Source: Axinella damicornis (taxonomy: Eukaryota; Porifera; Demospongiae; Axinellida; Axinellidae). Taken from it: a DNA stretch of 64,000 nt. Position 1 is the first letter of the stretch. The number at the start of each line of letters is the position of its first letter. The stretch lies in assembly GCA_963931865.1 (NCBI GenBank), contig OZ007512.1:6938208-7002207 (forward strand). The letters are read 5' to 3'. Under the pieces are notes generated by a model. The model made no database searches, had not been told where the DNA came from, and worked only from the letters and a program-made list of their open reading frames with translations. Below, one piece after another: positions 35,862-48,287 of this stretch. The translations under genes were made by a program, and so were the position numbers.

Positions 35862-36716
35862 CTAGGGAGGTTTGTTGTCAGTCTTTGAGCGAGTTCTTGC
35901 AGAAATTGGGGTGAGGAATGTGGTCTGGCTACTACGCACTTTTGCTCTCAGACAACCGCCAACATTCAGGAAAGAAACTTCATCACACTCTTGTAGAAAG
36001 GTAGCATCAAACTCCGATCCCTTAGTACCCAATCTTTGCACTCTTACAGGAGTCCAACCATGATGACCAGTATTGGAGATGTAATCGAATCCTGGGATGT
36101 TATTCCTCATTTTAAACTCGGTAGATTTAGCAGTGCAGAGTTGATCCAAGTCGTTCTCAACCATGGAGTCACTGTCAGAAGGTTCATCCGTACCCGAGAG
36201 TTCAGAGCTTGGAGAATCAGTCTCGAGCTCTGTGTCCTCAGTACCAGGAACAGCAGAGTCAACTTCCATGTCTGGGACGTCAGCAGGGACATCCACTTCT
36301 GTAACTGCACTGGAGGTAGTCCAAATAGGGGTCACCAGTGTACACTGAGAAGAGGGGTGCTCATCAATTAGAGATAGCTTTCTGTTGACTGACTCAGGAT
36401 ATCGTTTGGCACGCTTGTTAGGCTGCTCACGGCGGATGGCGTTGGGACCCTCAGTTTCAGGACGGGACCTTGGTTTCCTTCGCCTTCTACGCCGGCGCGA
36501 TTGGGTGGTAGTTGCAGCATAGCTCTGACCTTGTGTCGGCCAGAAAAATGCTACCGAAAACCCACCGTCGGAGTAGCGCATCGACCACTTGGCAGAGTCT
36601 AGACAAAGGCCACGGGTTTGAAGCTCTACTGCGACTGATAACGGACAGTTAGCTCGAAGCAGCTGAGCGTAGAGGCCTTCAAGTACACAGACCCTGATGG
36701 GAGCGTTTACCGACAT
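35862..36716 (-). CDS. Intronless 284-residue protein of unknown function
   Basis: The longest non-repetitive open frame in the window. The first ATG is at 36716 (GAAAATGTC; the frame is open two codons further up but with GTG), and a TAG ends it at 35862. Residues 1 to about 60 look folded (LEGLYAQLLRANCPLSVAVE, then GGFSVAFFWP). Residues about 72-85 are very basic (SRRRRRRRKPRSR), like a nuclear or nucleic-acid-binding signal. The middle is Ser/Thr/Asp/Glu-rich and acidic, and the C-terminal 80 residues are mixed. No zinc knuckle, transposase or polymerase motif is visible. It could be a retroelement ORF1-like protein or an intronless host gene; I lean to retroelement-related from its lack of introns. 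No neighbour shows a linked function. Confidence 0.5.
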   Translation of the reverse strand: MSVNAPIRVCVLEGLYAQLLRANCPLSVAVELQTRGLCLDSAKWSMRYSDGGFSVAFFWPTQGQSYAATTTQSRRRRRRRKPRSRPETEGPNAIRREQPNKRAKRYPESVNRKLSLIDEHPSSQCTLVTPIWTTSSAVTEVDVPADVPDMEVDSAVPGTEDTELETDSPSSELSGTDEPSDSDSMVENDLDQLCTAKSTEFKMRNNIPGFDYISNTGHHGWTPVRVQRLGTKGSEFDATFLQECDEVSFLNVGGCLRAKVRSSQTTFLTPISARTRSKTDNKPP

Positions 36717-36718
36717 TT

Positions 36719-36728
36719 TCACTTCCGG
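36719..36728 (-). promoter_or_regulatory. ETS-like CCGGAAGTG directly upstream of the ORF
   Basis: On the minus strand TCCGGAAGTG ends three bases before the ATG at 36716. CGGAAGT occurs again near 36770. CCGGAAGTG is the classical ETS/GABP core found at many animal TATA-less promoters. Its presence so close to the start could mark a transcription start or be chance. Confidence 0.25.
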
Positions 36729-37059
36729 ATTAATCTTAGCTAGCTACAGTAATGGTCACGCTGCCATAATCGGAAGTAATTTGCGCTTAAATAATCAATT
36801 GCCAGTGATTGTGGTCACCTTATTTGGTCGTAGCATGTGGGCTGGCTATATTTGATGAGCTAGCTTCTTTTCCTGGAATGCAGGAGACGGTTCTGAGGTC
36901 TGACAATTTATAGAACAGTGTGAAATAATGGTGTCTTCTGCTGTTACATATAGTCCGGCTTAAGGGGTTAATTTATGTACCCACTCCCAGCCTATTATGG
37001 TGACCTTCCATCATCAATCTACTCTTTCCATCCCAGCCTATAGCTTTGGCCTCCCCTCC

Positions 37060-37185
37060 CCTCTTTCCCAATCCTCTCCCCTCCCCTTCCCCTCCTCTCT
37101 CCTCCCTTTCCCTTCGATCCTCTCCCTCTCTCCTCCCTTTCCCTTCGATCCTCTCCCTCTCGATCTCCTTCCCCTCCTCTCCCCG
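37060..37185 (+). repeat. Pyrimidine tract with a 32-bp repeat
   Basis: CTCTCCCTCTCTCCTCCC followed by TTTCCCTTCGATC recurs in tandem within a C/T-only stretch. Frames across it are artefacts. Confidence 0.7.
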
Positions 37186-38050
37186 ACCAGCTACAGCTAT
37201 GTTGTATCAATGATCGTCTCACATGCACTGGATTGGTAGCCGTGATGACTCAAAACATGCAAGCATAATGATAAAACCATGCACACCCATAGATATACAT
37301 TGTATTCAGTGAGCATGTACACAAAACTATCCCCACAATCACGACAAAGTTGACTGCATACATTCAGTGAATACATAGCATCATCCATCATTGGAGTTAG
37401 TGTCAGTTGCTGCAGGAGCGCCAGGAAGCTTCTCTTGCTACTAACTAGCTGCAGCCCAGTATCTCCAACCACTCATCTGCATGTACGGTTATCAGTCTGA
37501 GGGATGCAAGAGAAAGGAATTATAAGTGCGAGAGGTAGGGGGAGAGACAAGTGCAAGAATTATTATGTAAACACTGGATGTGCATGGCTCAGTGTCGTCC
37601 TGGACCAGTGGAATGAAAAGTTTGGCATGACTGTCCTCTGTAATGAGGGACAATTGGTAACTTAATCAATATCTCTATATTGCATTCCAACCACATGCAT
37701 GAAAGGAATATGAGCTCCTATAGATATGGAAAGCAAAATGCCCCAATCTATTCGGACCTACAGTTAGACTCACTGCTCAAGTTTCTTTGCCTCACTGATC
37801 AAGAAGCAGATGGAAGCCCAACACTCAACATTTCTCCGGCATTGCTACTCATGCAGTACTTGGTAGGTTGTGATGAAGGGATATACGCCGGTCTGCGTAT
37901 TCTTTTAGCTACGTGAAACCGTACCAGTTCAGCCAAGAACATGCTCTACGCACGTCTTAATTTCTCGTCCCCAAATTTCATGATTCATGCAAAACACAAA
38001 CCAATGAGGCCATACTGTATTTCATGCTTGCATCAAACTTCCACTTTCGA

Positions 38051-38362
38051 CACAGGAAAAACTACATACCTGTGAATACAGGACTGGACGGGCACCATCA
38101 TCGTCAAAGTTGCTCCGTGATCGTACTGTCCGCTTGCTCTTCAAGTCCGTGGTGGGAACCATTGAATATTATGTACATTGTAACTTCCCATGTAGACCAT
38201 ATTACCTACAGGCACTACCCAATTAAAGCAGCAGAATTGCTGAAAAAGCCAAAACACAACTTGAAGTATTCCCACCATGGACTCGAACAGCAAGCAGAAG
38301 GAGCAACTTGATGATGGTATCCATCCAGTCCCATATTCACAGGTAGTGTTTTCTGTGGAATA
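38051..38362. mobile_element. Foldback element with arms of about 100 bp
   Basis: ACCTGTGAATACAGGACTGG, then CACCATCATC..AAGTTGCTCC and TCCGTGGTGGGAA on the left are mirrored on the right (reverse ACCTGTGAATATGGGACTGG, then ACCATCATCAAGTTGCTCC and TCCATGGTGGGAA). The arms have drifted by about 15-20 percent. The minus-strand frame over the right arm is taken as non-coding. Borders are approximate. Confidence 0.55.
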
Positions 38363-38848
38363 CAAATTAGCATTCCAAAGAGTGCAATGGTGCCTCCCAT
38401 CCAGAATTCATGTCTGCAATCCTGGTACATCCCATCCCACACACCTGAGGCAGAATGGTTTCCCAGCTGTCCCAACCTCTCCACTGAAGTGTGTCTTCCA
38501 CTGTCAGTCGTTGCAGTCACTTGTGACAGAGAAGAAACCAACTTCGTCTCCAGTTCTGGGGAAGAGGAGGATAAACGGGATAGGAGGAGGAGGAGAGGGA
38601 GAATCATGACAATCGTGCGTTGAGAATTTATTTACTGCCTAGTAACAGTATACTGGACGTCTACCCCAAATCAAGACTGCAGGTACACGGCTAGTCTTCC
38701 CTGGGAGTGACACATGATCTGCCCAGGTGGGTCATGCACTCCTAGGTCATGGAAACACTCTGTACTGCCTAGCAGTGGAATACTATTATTCATGCTTGCA
38801 ATTTGGGTGACCCTGGGCTGGCCCACCACCCACCAAATTAAGCTCCAA

Positions 38849-41290
38849 TTTCCATCTGCTAATAGTGTGAGCTTATACACATCAGTGCATCACACAGTGA
38901 GATTTGAAGGGAGGGGTATGCACACAATCTTGCTACACGTTGCCTAGTAACCAAACCTCTCCCACATAATAATTAGTTGCCATAATTATGTAATCCATTC
39001 CAGCCTTGTTCCAAGGCCTGGTACACCTAGCCCCAGTTTCTGATTGCTTACAGTACGTTTTTGCATGCTGCAAGCGATTAAAACTAGAGGTGTACGTATA
39101 TACAGAAGGCCCGGAATCACGCTACATGTAGATTAATTCAAGACTTGCGAAGGAAGAATGCTCTCATCAGGTGATGAATGTACTATATATGACCACAGCA
39201 GGTCATGAACCACACTATCATCAAATCACAGAAAGCAGAGAAAAGGGGAGGGAGAATCTACTCATGTTACAGATGGGTGTCACATGTTGCCTATAGCAAC
39301 CAAACCACTCTCACTTTAATTGCCATTCTAGGCAGCTTCTACACCTCCAGTTTCTGATTGCATGCTTACAGTGAGTTTTTTTGCATACTGCAAGCAATCA
39401 GAAACTGTGTATATAGAAGGACTAGTACAATGGGAACAAGGCTAATTCAAGACTTGTTTACATGAGGCCATGAACCACAATATCATCAGATCACAGATAG
39501 CAGAGAAAAGGGGAGGGAGAATATACTCATATTACGTGCAAACACACCAGCACATGTTACATGTTGCCTAGCAACCAAACCACTCTCATTTTAGTTGCCA
39601 CTCTAGGCACCTGCAGTTTCTGATTGCATGCTTACAGTGTACTGCAAGCAATCAAAAACTGTGTATATAGAAGGACTAGTGGGAACAAGGAGACTGGCTT
39701 GTTTACAAGAAGAATATGAGGTCATATGAACCACACTATCACCAGATCACAGCAGAGGGAGAATCTACTCATGTTACTCTATGCATGCACACACACACAC
39801 CACCACATAATACATGTTGCCTAGCAACCAAACCTTCTGGCATATTGACATTGCCATGTACATGTATCATGGGTTACAAATTCCAATTTCCATCTGCTAA
39901 TAGTGTAAGGTTATACACATCAGTACTAGCCTCGTTCCCAGGCCTACCCTGTTTTTCTGTTCTTCGGTTTCCGTTGACAATAATACACGGATTCGGAAGG
40001 GCGGCGAAAAACGCGGAAGGCCTGGTAAGATTCATCACGTGAGTGACGTCAGGTGGACGCAAGGGTGGACGTAGGGGGGGGGGGGGGGGGGGGGGCATAA
40101 TCGTTTCAGCAGATCCTGAAGGCTGTTCATCATCCAGTCGCCTCGGTTCGAACGCTCCGTGGCTAGTCGAGACTCGCAGACAATCTACACAACTTCTTGA
40201 GCGCTTTTTAAACTTATTTGCGTTTGGGCCACTACAGGCCCCGCCCCCCCTACGTCCACCCTTGCGTCCACCTGACATCACTCACGTGATGAATCCTACC
40301 AGGCCTTCCGCATTTTTTGCCGCCCTTCCGCATCCGTGTATTATTGTCAATGGAAACGAAGAACAGAAAAAAACGGGGTAGGGCCTGGGAACGAGGCTAC
40401 ATCAGTGCATCACACAGTGAGGGTGGGGGTATGCACACAATCTTGCTACACGTTGCCTAGTAACCAAACCTCTCCCACATAATAACTGGAGGTGTATATA
40501 CAGAAGGCCCGGAATCATGCTACATGTAGATTACTTGCTTACATCCAAAGGAAGAATGCTCTCCATCAGGTGATGAATGTACTATGACTACAACAGGTCA
40601 CGAACCACACTATCATCAGATCACAGAAAGCAGAGAAAAGGGGAGGGAGAATTACATGTTACAGACAGGTGTCACATGTTGCCTATAGCAACCAAACCAT
40701 GCATCGCACTCTCACTTTAGTTGCCATTCTAGGCAGCTTCTACACCTCCAGTTTCTGATTGCATGCTTACAGTGAGTTTGTGCATACTGCAAGCAATCAG
40801 AAACTGTGTATATAGAAGGACTAGTACAATGGGAACAAGCTTAAGCTAGCTAATTCCAGACTTGTTTACATGAAGAATATGAGGCCATGAACCACACTAT
40901 CATCAGATCACAAGGGTGGGAGAATCTACATATGTTACGTGCAAACACACCAGCACATGTTACATGTTGCCTAGCAACCAAACCACTCTCCTTTTAGTTG
41001 CCACTCCAGACAGGTCCTACACCTCCAGTTTCTGACTGCATGCTCACAGTGAGTTATTGCATACTGCAAGCTATCAAAAACTGTGTATATAGAAGGACTA
41101 GTGGGAACAAGCTAGGAGACTGGCTTGTTTACAAGAAGAACAGGAGGTCATATGAACCACATTATCATCAGATCACAGCAGAGGGAGAATCTACTCATGT
41201 TACTCTATGCACACACACACACCACCACATGATACATGTTGCCTAGCAACCTGGCATATTGACATTGCCATGTTCATGTATCACTGGTTA
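38849..41290 (+). repeat. Tandem block duplication of satellite units with hairpins
   Basis: A unit of about 250-285 bp marked by GAACCACACTATCATCAGAT recurs at 39208, 39470, 39722, 40602, 40885 and 41151. Each unit also has CAGTTTCTGATTGC and, a short loop later, its reverse GCAATCAGAAACTG, plus TTGCCTAGCAACC(AAACC). The third unit of each set carries the same CACACACAC tail, so a block of three was duplicated as a whole: block 1 is 38849-39882, block 2 is 39883-41290. Block 2 contains a 473-bp element at 39927-40399 absent from block 1. Confidence 0.75.
39927..40399. mobile_element. TAGCCTCG-type element with about 155-bp inverted arms
   Basis: Ends TAGCCTCGTTCCCAGGCC. The arms match for about 155 bp (TGACAATAATACACGGAT, GCGGAAGGCCTGGTA, GATTCATCACGTGAGTGA, AGGTGGACGCAAGGGTGGAC). 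A run of 22 G lies at the inner edge of the left arm. The flanks are CATCAGTAC and CATCAGTGC, 8 of 9 identical. The uninterrupted site CACATCAGTGCATCACACAG is present at 38878-38897 in the duplicate block. Long arms and a 9-bp duplication fit Mutator-like elements. No transposase is present. Confidence 0.85.
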
Positions 41291-42480
41291 CAAGGACCAT
41301 GTATTGCAGGCTGCATGTCCTCATAAAACACAGTGGCATTAATGGAACCACGGAGGCAACGGGGGCTGGTAGCCCCATGAAACTTCCCGAACTTTGCAGA
41401 CCAAACAATTAAGACACAGACAGCAAGGAAAAATGGTCAGAGAAAGGAAAGGTCCGGGAACTGATTGTGCAGGGACAGATCGATGATACATGATGCTGGT
41501 GCAAGGCCTTCAATGCAGTGAAATGCTACGAGAGCTGGCTCTTTACAGCTGAAATATAGGACAAAAGACATTCAGCATTTTACGCACAATATTGACTTTG
41601 TTATGCGATCTCTGTTCCCAGTCCCTGTGAAGCTAAACAATGGGTGGGCCCTTAATGTCAACCGTGTGCAAGAACATTGGCATGAAGGGGGTTATAAGCC
41701 AGCAGCTTCCTGTGTACATGATGCATGATACGGATTTGAAACAGACAGACATGTAGGGTTTTACTGACCACTTCTAAGCGTACTCAGATTCTCAGGATTT
41801 TATGGGACTGTTGCTCATGTACAAGCAGTGGATACCAGGCCACTCCCCCTCCTCTTTCATGGTCTGGCTAATGAGGTCCCTACACACAAACACCAGTCCT
41901 GAACTGGGAGAAGCAAGCCAAACATACACACCCCTTTTCAATAATATTATGTCTACACATACACCTTATTCAACACCATGAATAAACTTATGCAAGAGGA
42001 CTATTCTGGACAGTTGGTGTATGTAACCATGGTAACTGGGATGCCAATGTACAGTGGTGTGTAAGAGGGCACGTGTGAGAGGGCCGTGGTGGGCAGAGAA
42101 ATTTTCCCAAGTACAGATTTCTTCAAGAAACACACTATGACAAAATTCACCAATTCTTGACAAGGCACAACCTATGACCACACCCTAGTTATTTTACACT
42201 TCACTATTCTCCTTGACAACAAGTTATCAGCCTGCCTGGGTGTTTTTGTTTCCCTCTGAAGATGTAACTACACAGAACCACCCAGCCTTTGAGATCATCT
42301 CCTGTCACCACTGACCATGCAAGTTATCTCACTGCCACTCTTCTGCAGGAAGTACCAGCAGACTCGGTGTCACGTAACCAAAGATGTGTTGCTGTTCTTC
42401 CAGACACACCCATTGTTGCATCACCACATCTTCACGTTAAAGGTTTTGTGGGGGCTTACAGTTGAGATCATCAAGAATCA
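41291..42480. other. Stretch without a gene
   Basis: No exon, element or RNA gene could be supported by eye. Confidence 0.3.
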
Positions 42481-42808
42481 ACTAGAGTAGAAATTGGGGG
42501 GGGGGGGGGGGGGGGGTAGTCATTTCAGCAGGTCCTGAATCAGTTCATCATCCAGTCGGCTCTGTTCGAATGCTCCACCGCTAGTCGAGACTCTCAGATG
42601 ACCTACACAACTTTGCCAGCCAGTTTTTAAACCTATTTGCGGTTGTGCCACACTCCCCTATGTCCACCATGAATGTACCAGACATCAATCACGTGATGAA
42701 TGATACCAGGCCTTCCCCGTTTTTCGCCGCCCTTCCGCATCTGTGTATTACTGTCAACGCAAACCGAAGAATAGAAAAAAACAGGGTAGGCCTGGGAACG
42801 AGGCTACC
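42481..42808. mobile_element. Second copy of the 39927-type element, left arm lost
   Basis: After a 21-G run (42496-42516) the sequence follows the core of 40096-40399: TTTCAGCAG.TCCTGAA, TTCATCATCCAGTCG, CTAGTCGAGACT, TTTTTAAAC. It goes on through the right arm to AGGCCTGGGAACGAGGCTA. The left arm is missing, so it could not move by itself. Confidence 0.7.
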
Positions 42809-42818
42809 TACACCCCTG

Positions 42819-42978
42819 GCACACCTACACCCCAACACATCGCACACATCCCTGGCACACCTACACCCCTGGCACATATCATACACATCACCCCAGCACA
42901 CCTACACCCCCGGCACGGCACTGGCACACCTACACCCCTGGCCCACCTACACCCCTGGCACACCTACACCCTGGCACA
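42819..42978 (+). repeat. 18-bp minisatellite CTGGCACACCTACACCCC
   Basis: About nine imperfect units directly after the element end at 42808. Frames across it are artefacts. Confidence 0.85.
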
Positions 42979-45900
42979 AACACATGAATTTGTTACTGTG
43001 GGGCTTGTGTAAAATCCAGACTGCCGGATCACCCAAAAATGCAAGCCAAAAAAGGAATGGACGATTATGGTAATTGCATGTTGAATGAATTTCCGGTATC
43101 AGAAAACAGTTGCTACTGCTTGCTCTACAATGTCAGTGTGTTGTTTAGCACGGTTAGTATGGTTAGTATGGTTAGTGTTACTTGCTGGATATAATTGCCG
43201 AGCGCCTTAGCGCGAGGCAACTAATCGTGCAGCGTAGTCACATCGCGTCTGTATATATATATATATATATATCCGTCACACTTTAATTGCGAGGGGCAGG
43301 GGGCGGTTGCATCGTTGCGGTTTCTGTGGTCCCGATAGCCACGTGCTCGTGCACGTACTGCGCGTGCGAAATGCAGAGTTGAGAAAGAAGCGATCTATAC
43401 AGGGAAAAGGGACACTGCCTCAGAAGAGAGTAAGGCAAAGGAGAGAGAGTGTGACAGATTGACGAAGAAGCGATGTATACAAGGAGAGTTTAGCGGAGAC
43501 AAGTAAGACAAACGTTTAGTCTAGGCCATGGTACGTACATATAGAGTGTTGACAGTGTCGAAGGGTGTAAAACCTCGCTAACGTCTTCGTATTCTTCCTG
43601 GCAATGCTTAGCCATCTTCAACCTCAATCAGCAACTTCGCACAACTTCGAACAACTAAACTTCGCACGCTGAACTGACTTTCGCACCTTCGTTTTTCTTC
43701 CACAGGAAACCACGCCTACTATTACGGATTGTGAGCGTGCGCGAGGCACAGACACTGCGCATGCGTATTCCTAGTAACTTAGTGTGGATTTTCTACAAGC
43801 TACCGATGATAACTGAATCGGAGTATCGCCGGCAGCGTGGACTTGTCGTCATTGTTGGTTGCTGGATCATGAGTAGACTGTCTGAGACACAGCACTGGCA
43901 GGTTAGTAGCGATCATGTACGGTATAGTATTTCTGCCTGCATAACATTCCACTAACTTGCTGAACTTGACAGGCCTATGATCGATAGTCCCAGCCTTGCA
44001 TGTGTAGTGTTTATGGTCCATCTAAAGACTCCTTGATTCATTGCAGCTGCTAACTGAGGTATCGGCAGTCACTGTGATACTGAATGTGTTGTACTCCCCA
44101 GCACAGTGAGTTGATATCAGCAGCACAAATACTCAGCTGACACGCTAGCAAACATCGTCCCGGATGTGCAAGCGCAATGCGCCAGCGTGCATACCAAACT
44201 GACCGTTCCTTTTTTGAACAGCAATTTTGGTGATCAGGGTGATCTGGCAGTCCAGCAGCCCTGTACTGTGGGCACATCCTACACCTTTGTAGTGAATATT
44301 GGTAGATGAGCTCTAGAGAGGAAATTCATCATAATTTCATAGTTATTCTTACACTCACTTCAGAGGAGGAAATGTTTTGATTGGCACAAGTACACACAAA
44401 CCAGTTGCACCAACAAACGACTTCCCAATTCAACAGGTTAACTCACTGGTATACATATACATGTGTGTTGTGAAAAACGTGAAAATGAGGGTCAAAACCA
44501 GTTCAGGCTGTTTGCAGGGAGAGAGTGAGCTCTAAACTGAGCTTCAGGAGGTGATTTGCAAAAATCAATCGGCTCACTGGTATAGTCTCAGTACTGCACG
44601 AGGGTCTGGTACCGAGACTACTGGACTACTGGACTGAAATGGACTACAGGACAGGGTTTTATTACAGCACACCTCTACTGCCAGTGTGGCATAGAAACCA
44701 GCTAGTTACTCACTAACTTACAGCCAGGTGTCACCCTCTGGAAGGCCCTCCGTCATTTCCCCCAATCACCTGCACTGGGACCAGCTGGGGATTGGATGTG
44801 AGAGACATTCCGAACATCACATCTGTATTATAGCTAACAAGTGCAAGGCAGTGTGAGACCCCTTGCCCACGCTTCCTGGGGGTGATTTGGGCTGGTTGTG
44901 GGGTAGGTCCCTTTACCCAGTTAACACAGCTGGTCACCAAAAAGATCATAGGCAGTACTAGTGGTCTTCTACACATGCACAGGCAGTTCAGTTCAGTGGC
45001 TTTATTGATGAGGAGACTTGCATCAGCCTGTGCTCATTGAAGTCATAAGGGGATCACAGGTCTAGCACAAGCTTCAATGGATGTGTTCTGTATACACACC
45101 TGCATTCCTCGTTTGCTTCAGGTAGTCACAGTGTAGAGCAATGTTACTGGACTCAGATATCCTGCCACAGCTTGTTATACACATAGCATGTAGTATTTCC
45201 ATTCCCAGACTGCAAGGCTATCCAGGAGACTATCCTGGATGCTTATGAGCGGTTGGTAAATAAGAGCTTTTGATATTATACTGATTTACATACAATGACA
45301 TGGCTGTGTGTTTGGATGCCCAGCTAGACCCCAGGTCTGTGAGACCAGTACAGTGATTAGACACTACCATGAATAATCAGGTACACCGAGAATTTGGGTC
45401 TATGCAATGCCACTTTGGAAACTCATTGAACCTCCTATTGACGTGATAGTCTGGTCCCCAGACCCTAACCCGGAGGTGTGTGAACTTGCATGATCATTTA
45501 TTGTGACCCATGCACTTACATCCTTGCACCCACAGCCTCGTGGAGTTTCCTTCCCCTGTTCACGCGGCAGGCACCAAATCACTACATACAGCACTAGCAA
45601 TTTAGTCTAGCATAGTTCGCATGCTGATAATTTGCGACACCTACCGGAAATAAACTCGCACTTAGTTAATTGGTTGCCTTCGCGCGCGCCGTGCCCCACC
45701 CTGTTTTGATAGGTGGGTGGGGCTGGTCGGTGAAACTTCGTTGTGGTAGTATTGTAGCGGCACAGAGTGATCGTCGTGCTTCTGTTATTCAAGCCTCGCT
45801 CTCTATCAGTGTCACAGAAGCGGCTGGAAAACTGCGAAGACTCAAACCTGCCAACAGGGTCAATTCACCACCAAACTGTACTCTAGCTACTGCAGTACTG
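42979..45900. other. Stretch without a confident gene
   Basis: Minus-strand frames at 44731-44976 and 45400-45600 have scattered coding character (VPVQVIGGNDGG) and GT-AAGT-like donors nearby (about 44718, 45515), and a plus-strand frame starts at 45670. None shows a domain I recognise. A (TA)n run lies at 43252-43271. Confidence 0.25.
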
Positions 45901-46740
45901 CGAACAAGTCCAAGTCGTGCCCCGCCCCTTTTGTGCTACCTATTACAGATAGAAACGGCTGCCCCAGAGAATATCTGCTGTAAGTACTTGTATCCAATTC
46001 CCCAAGTTTGCTACAACTGTTAACTTAAGTGCATCACCCGTTTCTGACTTGACTTGACAAATTTTATCCGTACTGGAATGGGTTATACAGAAGGAAGGTT
46101 GAATTCCTATTTATGTATTTCTGGAAGTCGGAAACTCCATGATCAACACAATCCGTTAAATTGCTTGAAACTAATAATAATAAAGTATGCAGTGACTGAG
46201 TTTGATCAGAAACAATGGGAATTATAATTATGAGCTAACTTGAACTTCAAGTACTGTGTGTGTCATTGTGCAGTGAGTGGTGCTGCCAACCGGTAAATAA
46301 TTATAAGACTGGATATGGACAGCAAAATAATCATTACGATAAAACTACAGTATGCAAACTATTTTGTTTACAGAAAAGTAACTTATTCATAATGATGAAT
46401 AGTGGAAAGGGACTTCTATGTTCTCCACCCATGGCTGATACATGTAGAAGCATTTCCAGTTAAGATATATGCAAAGCAGTGGCATCGTCCATAGATAATA
46501 GCTATTATCTATGCATCATCTAATGACACATGCATCTACTGAACTGGATATGAGTAATGGATCTATATGCATGCACCCTATGCATTGTGTATAATTGAGT
46601 CCATTACCTTGACACGATCACTATCTGTTGAGGACAGAGCAATACCTATCTAATATTGGACATTTCAAGCGTAGTTGTAGGATTGGGTGGTCTCATCACA
46701 GATATCAATGTCACACCTGATATCATAGTTCACTTGTAGT
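45901..46740 (+). repeat. Segmental duplication, copy 1
   Basis: From GAACAAGTCCAAGTCGTGCC to TTTCAAGCGTAGTTGTAGGA this region recurs in order at 46947-47715, with substitutions and gaps. Both copies keep CAAGTACTG...GTGTCATTGT and ATATGGACAGCAAA. No conserved frame runs through both. Confidence 0.7.
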
Positions 46741-46946
46741 AATAATTATTACATCAAAGCTGCAGGCAGTTCAACTGTGCAAGACACAGTACTATAATAT
46801 TATCTATGGTACTATGGAGAATTTGGTGGCCGGGTCTATATATGCACTCTATATTGGGAAGCAGCATATAATAACCATTTGGTTGCCTCCTGCTGTAGAC
46901 TACACATGTTCAACATGCACTGTTGGATGAAATTTTTAATATCGCC

Positions 46947-47715
46947 GCTTTGAACAAGTCCAAGTCATGCCCCACCCCTTTTGTGCGATCGAGAAACGGC
47001 TGCCCCGGGGAATCTCTGCCGTAGGTACTTGTATCCAATTTCCCCACAACTGTTAATTAACTTAAGTGCATCACCCGATTCTGGAGGTTGGAAACTCCAT
47101 GATCAACACAAATCATACTTAAAGTGCTTGAAAGTAAGTAGGAAGTAACTCAGTTTGATCAGACTGACTGGAAACAAACTGATTGTAATTATGCCAACTT
47201 GAACTTCAAGTACTGCATGCGTGTGTCATTGTACAGTGAGTGGTGCTGTCAACCAGTAAATAACGACTGGATATGGACAGCAAATAATCATTACAATAAA
47301 ACTATGCAAACTATTTTGTTTACAGAAAAGGTTCAACTTATTCATACTAATGAATATTGGAAAGGAATTTCAATATTCACATCAATCTCCACTGAGAGAT
47401 CGTATAGTTATATTGGACAGGCCACTTTACCCAGCTAGGCTGATAGGAGCATGCATTTCCAGTTAAGATGATATAATTATGCAAAGCAGTGACGTCTATT
47501 AATGACTCATGCAGCTACTGAACTGGATATGAGTGATGATATGCACCATCTTAATAGCATGCATTGTGCATAATTGAGGCCATTATATAATTGTCTCACT
47601 ATCTTTGGTGGAGAGAGACATTATATAGCTTTAAGGACAAATATCGGACATTTCAAGCGTAGTTGTAGGATTGGATGTGTGTCATTCTTTGTCACAACCT
47701 GATATTTACAGTTCA
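46947..47715 (+). repeat. Segmental duplication, copy 2
   Basis: Direct repeat of 45901-46740 starting about 1.05 kb downstream. Indels in both copies argue against a maintained coding role. Confidence 0.7.
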
Positions 47716-47937
47716 CTTGTACCTAGTAGTTATTCACATGTATATATAGCAGAATTTAATTGCAGCTCTGAGTGACCAGACAAGTTCAATGACATGATTG
47801 AGTGTGTCTCATTATCAATATCTGATATTCATAGTTCGTTCTAGTAGTAGTCAAAGCAAGATTTAATTGCATCGCTGAGTGATCAGTGTATACTTTACTG
47901 CTATGTAAATAACATGCATGCTCCATTTAGCCTCGTT

Positions 47938-48012
47938 CCCAGGCCCAACCGCCCCATCCGAAAATTGGAATTGGAAAATTGCTTTTTCATATGGGGCCTG
48001 GGAACAAGGCTA
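47938..48012. mobile_element. 75-bp TAGCCTCG-type MITE
   Basis: TAGCCTCGTTCCCAGGCCC on the left mirrors TGGGGCCTGGGAACAAGGCTA on the right. The flanks are TGCTCCATT (47929-47937) and TGCTCAATT (48013-48021), 8 of 9 identical. Confidence 0.75.
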
Positions 48013-48287
48013 TGCTCAATTTGCTTGTACTTGTCAAACCAGGCACATATGACATTATACATGCTCCTGCGAGAGAAACAAATCTATTGTGCTCAGCTTG
48101 CAATTGCATGCACTTGCCAAACCATGCAGGCATAGAGATTATTCTCCAGCGAGAGAAACAAAAGCTATGCACATTGCTTTTTGCTGAGTTGCATTCCGGA
48201 GATGTTACACATTTGATGCTACATTACATTACATGTCCTACACCAATCAGGTGGAGGATAGGACTGAATGCCACGTAGGTATATACA

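Noticed and set aside
38215..38607. Minus-strand 130-codon frame with a hydrophobic start as a membrane protein
   Set aside because: Its second half is one arm of a foldback repeat (38051-38362), so the open frame is probably fortuitous.
42645..43073. 142-codon plus-strand frame rich in Thr/Pro/His
   Set aside because: It runs across an element arm and an 18-bp minisatellite.
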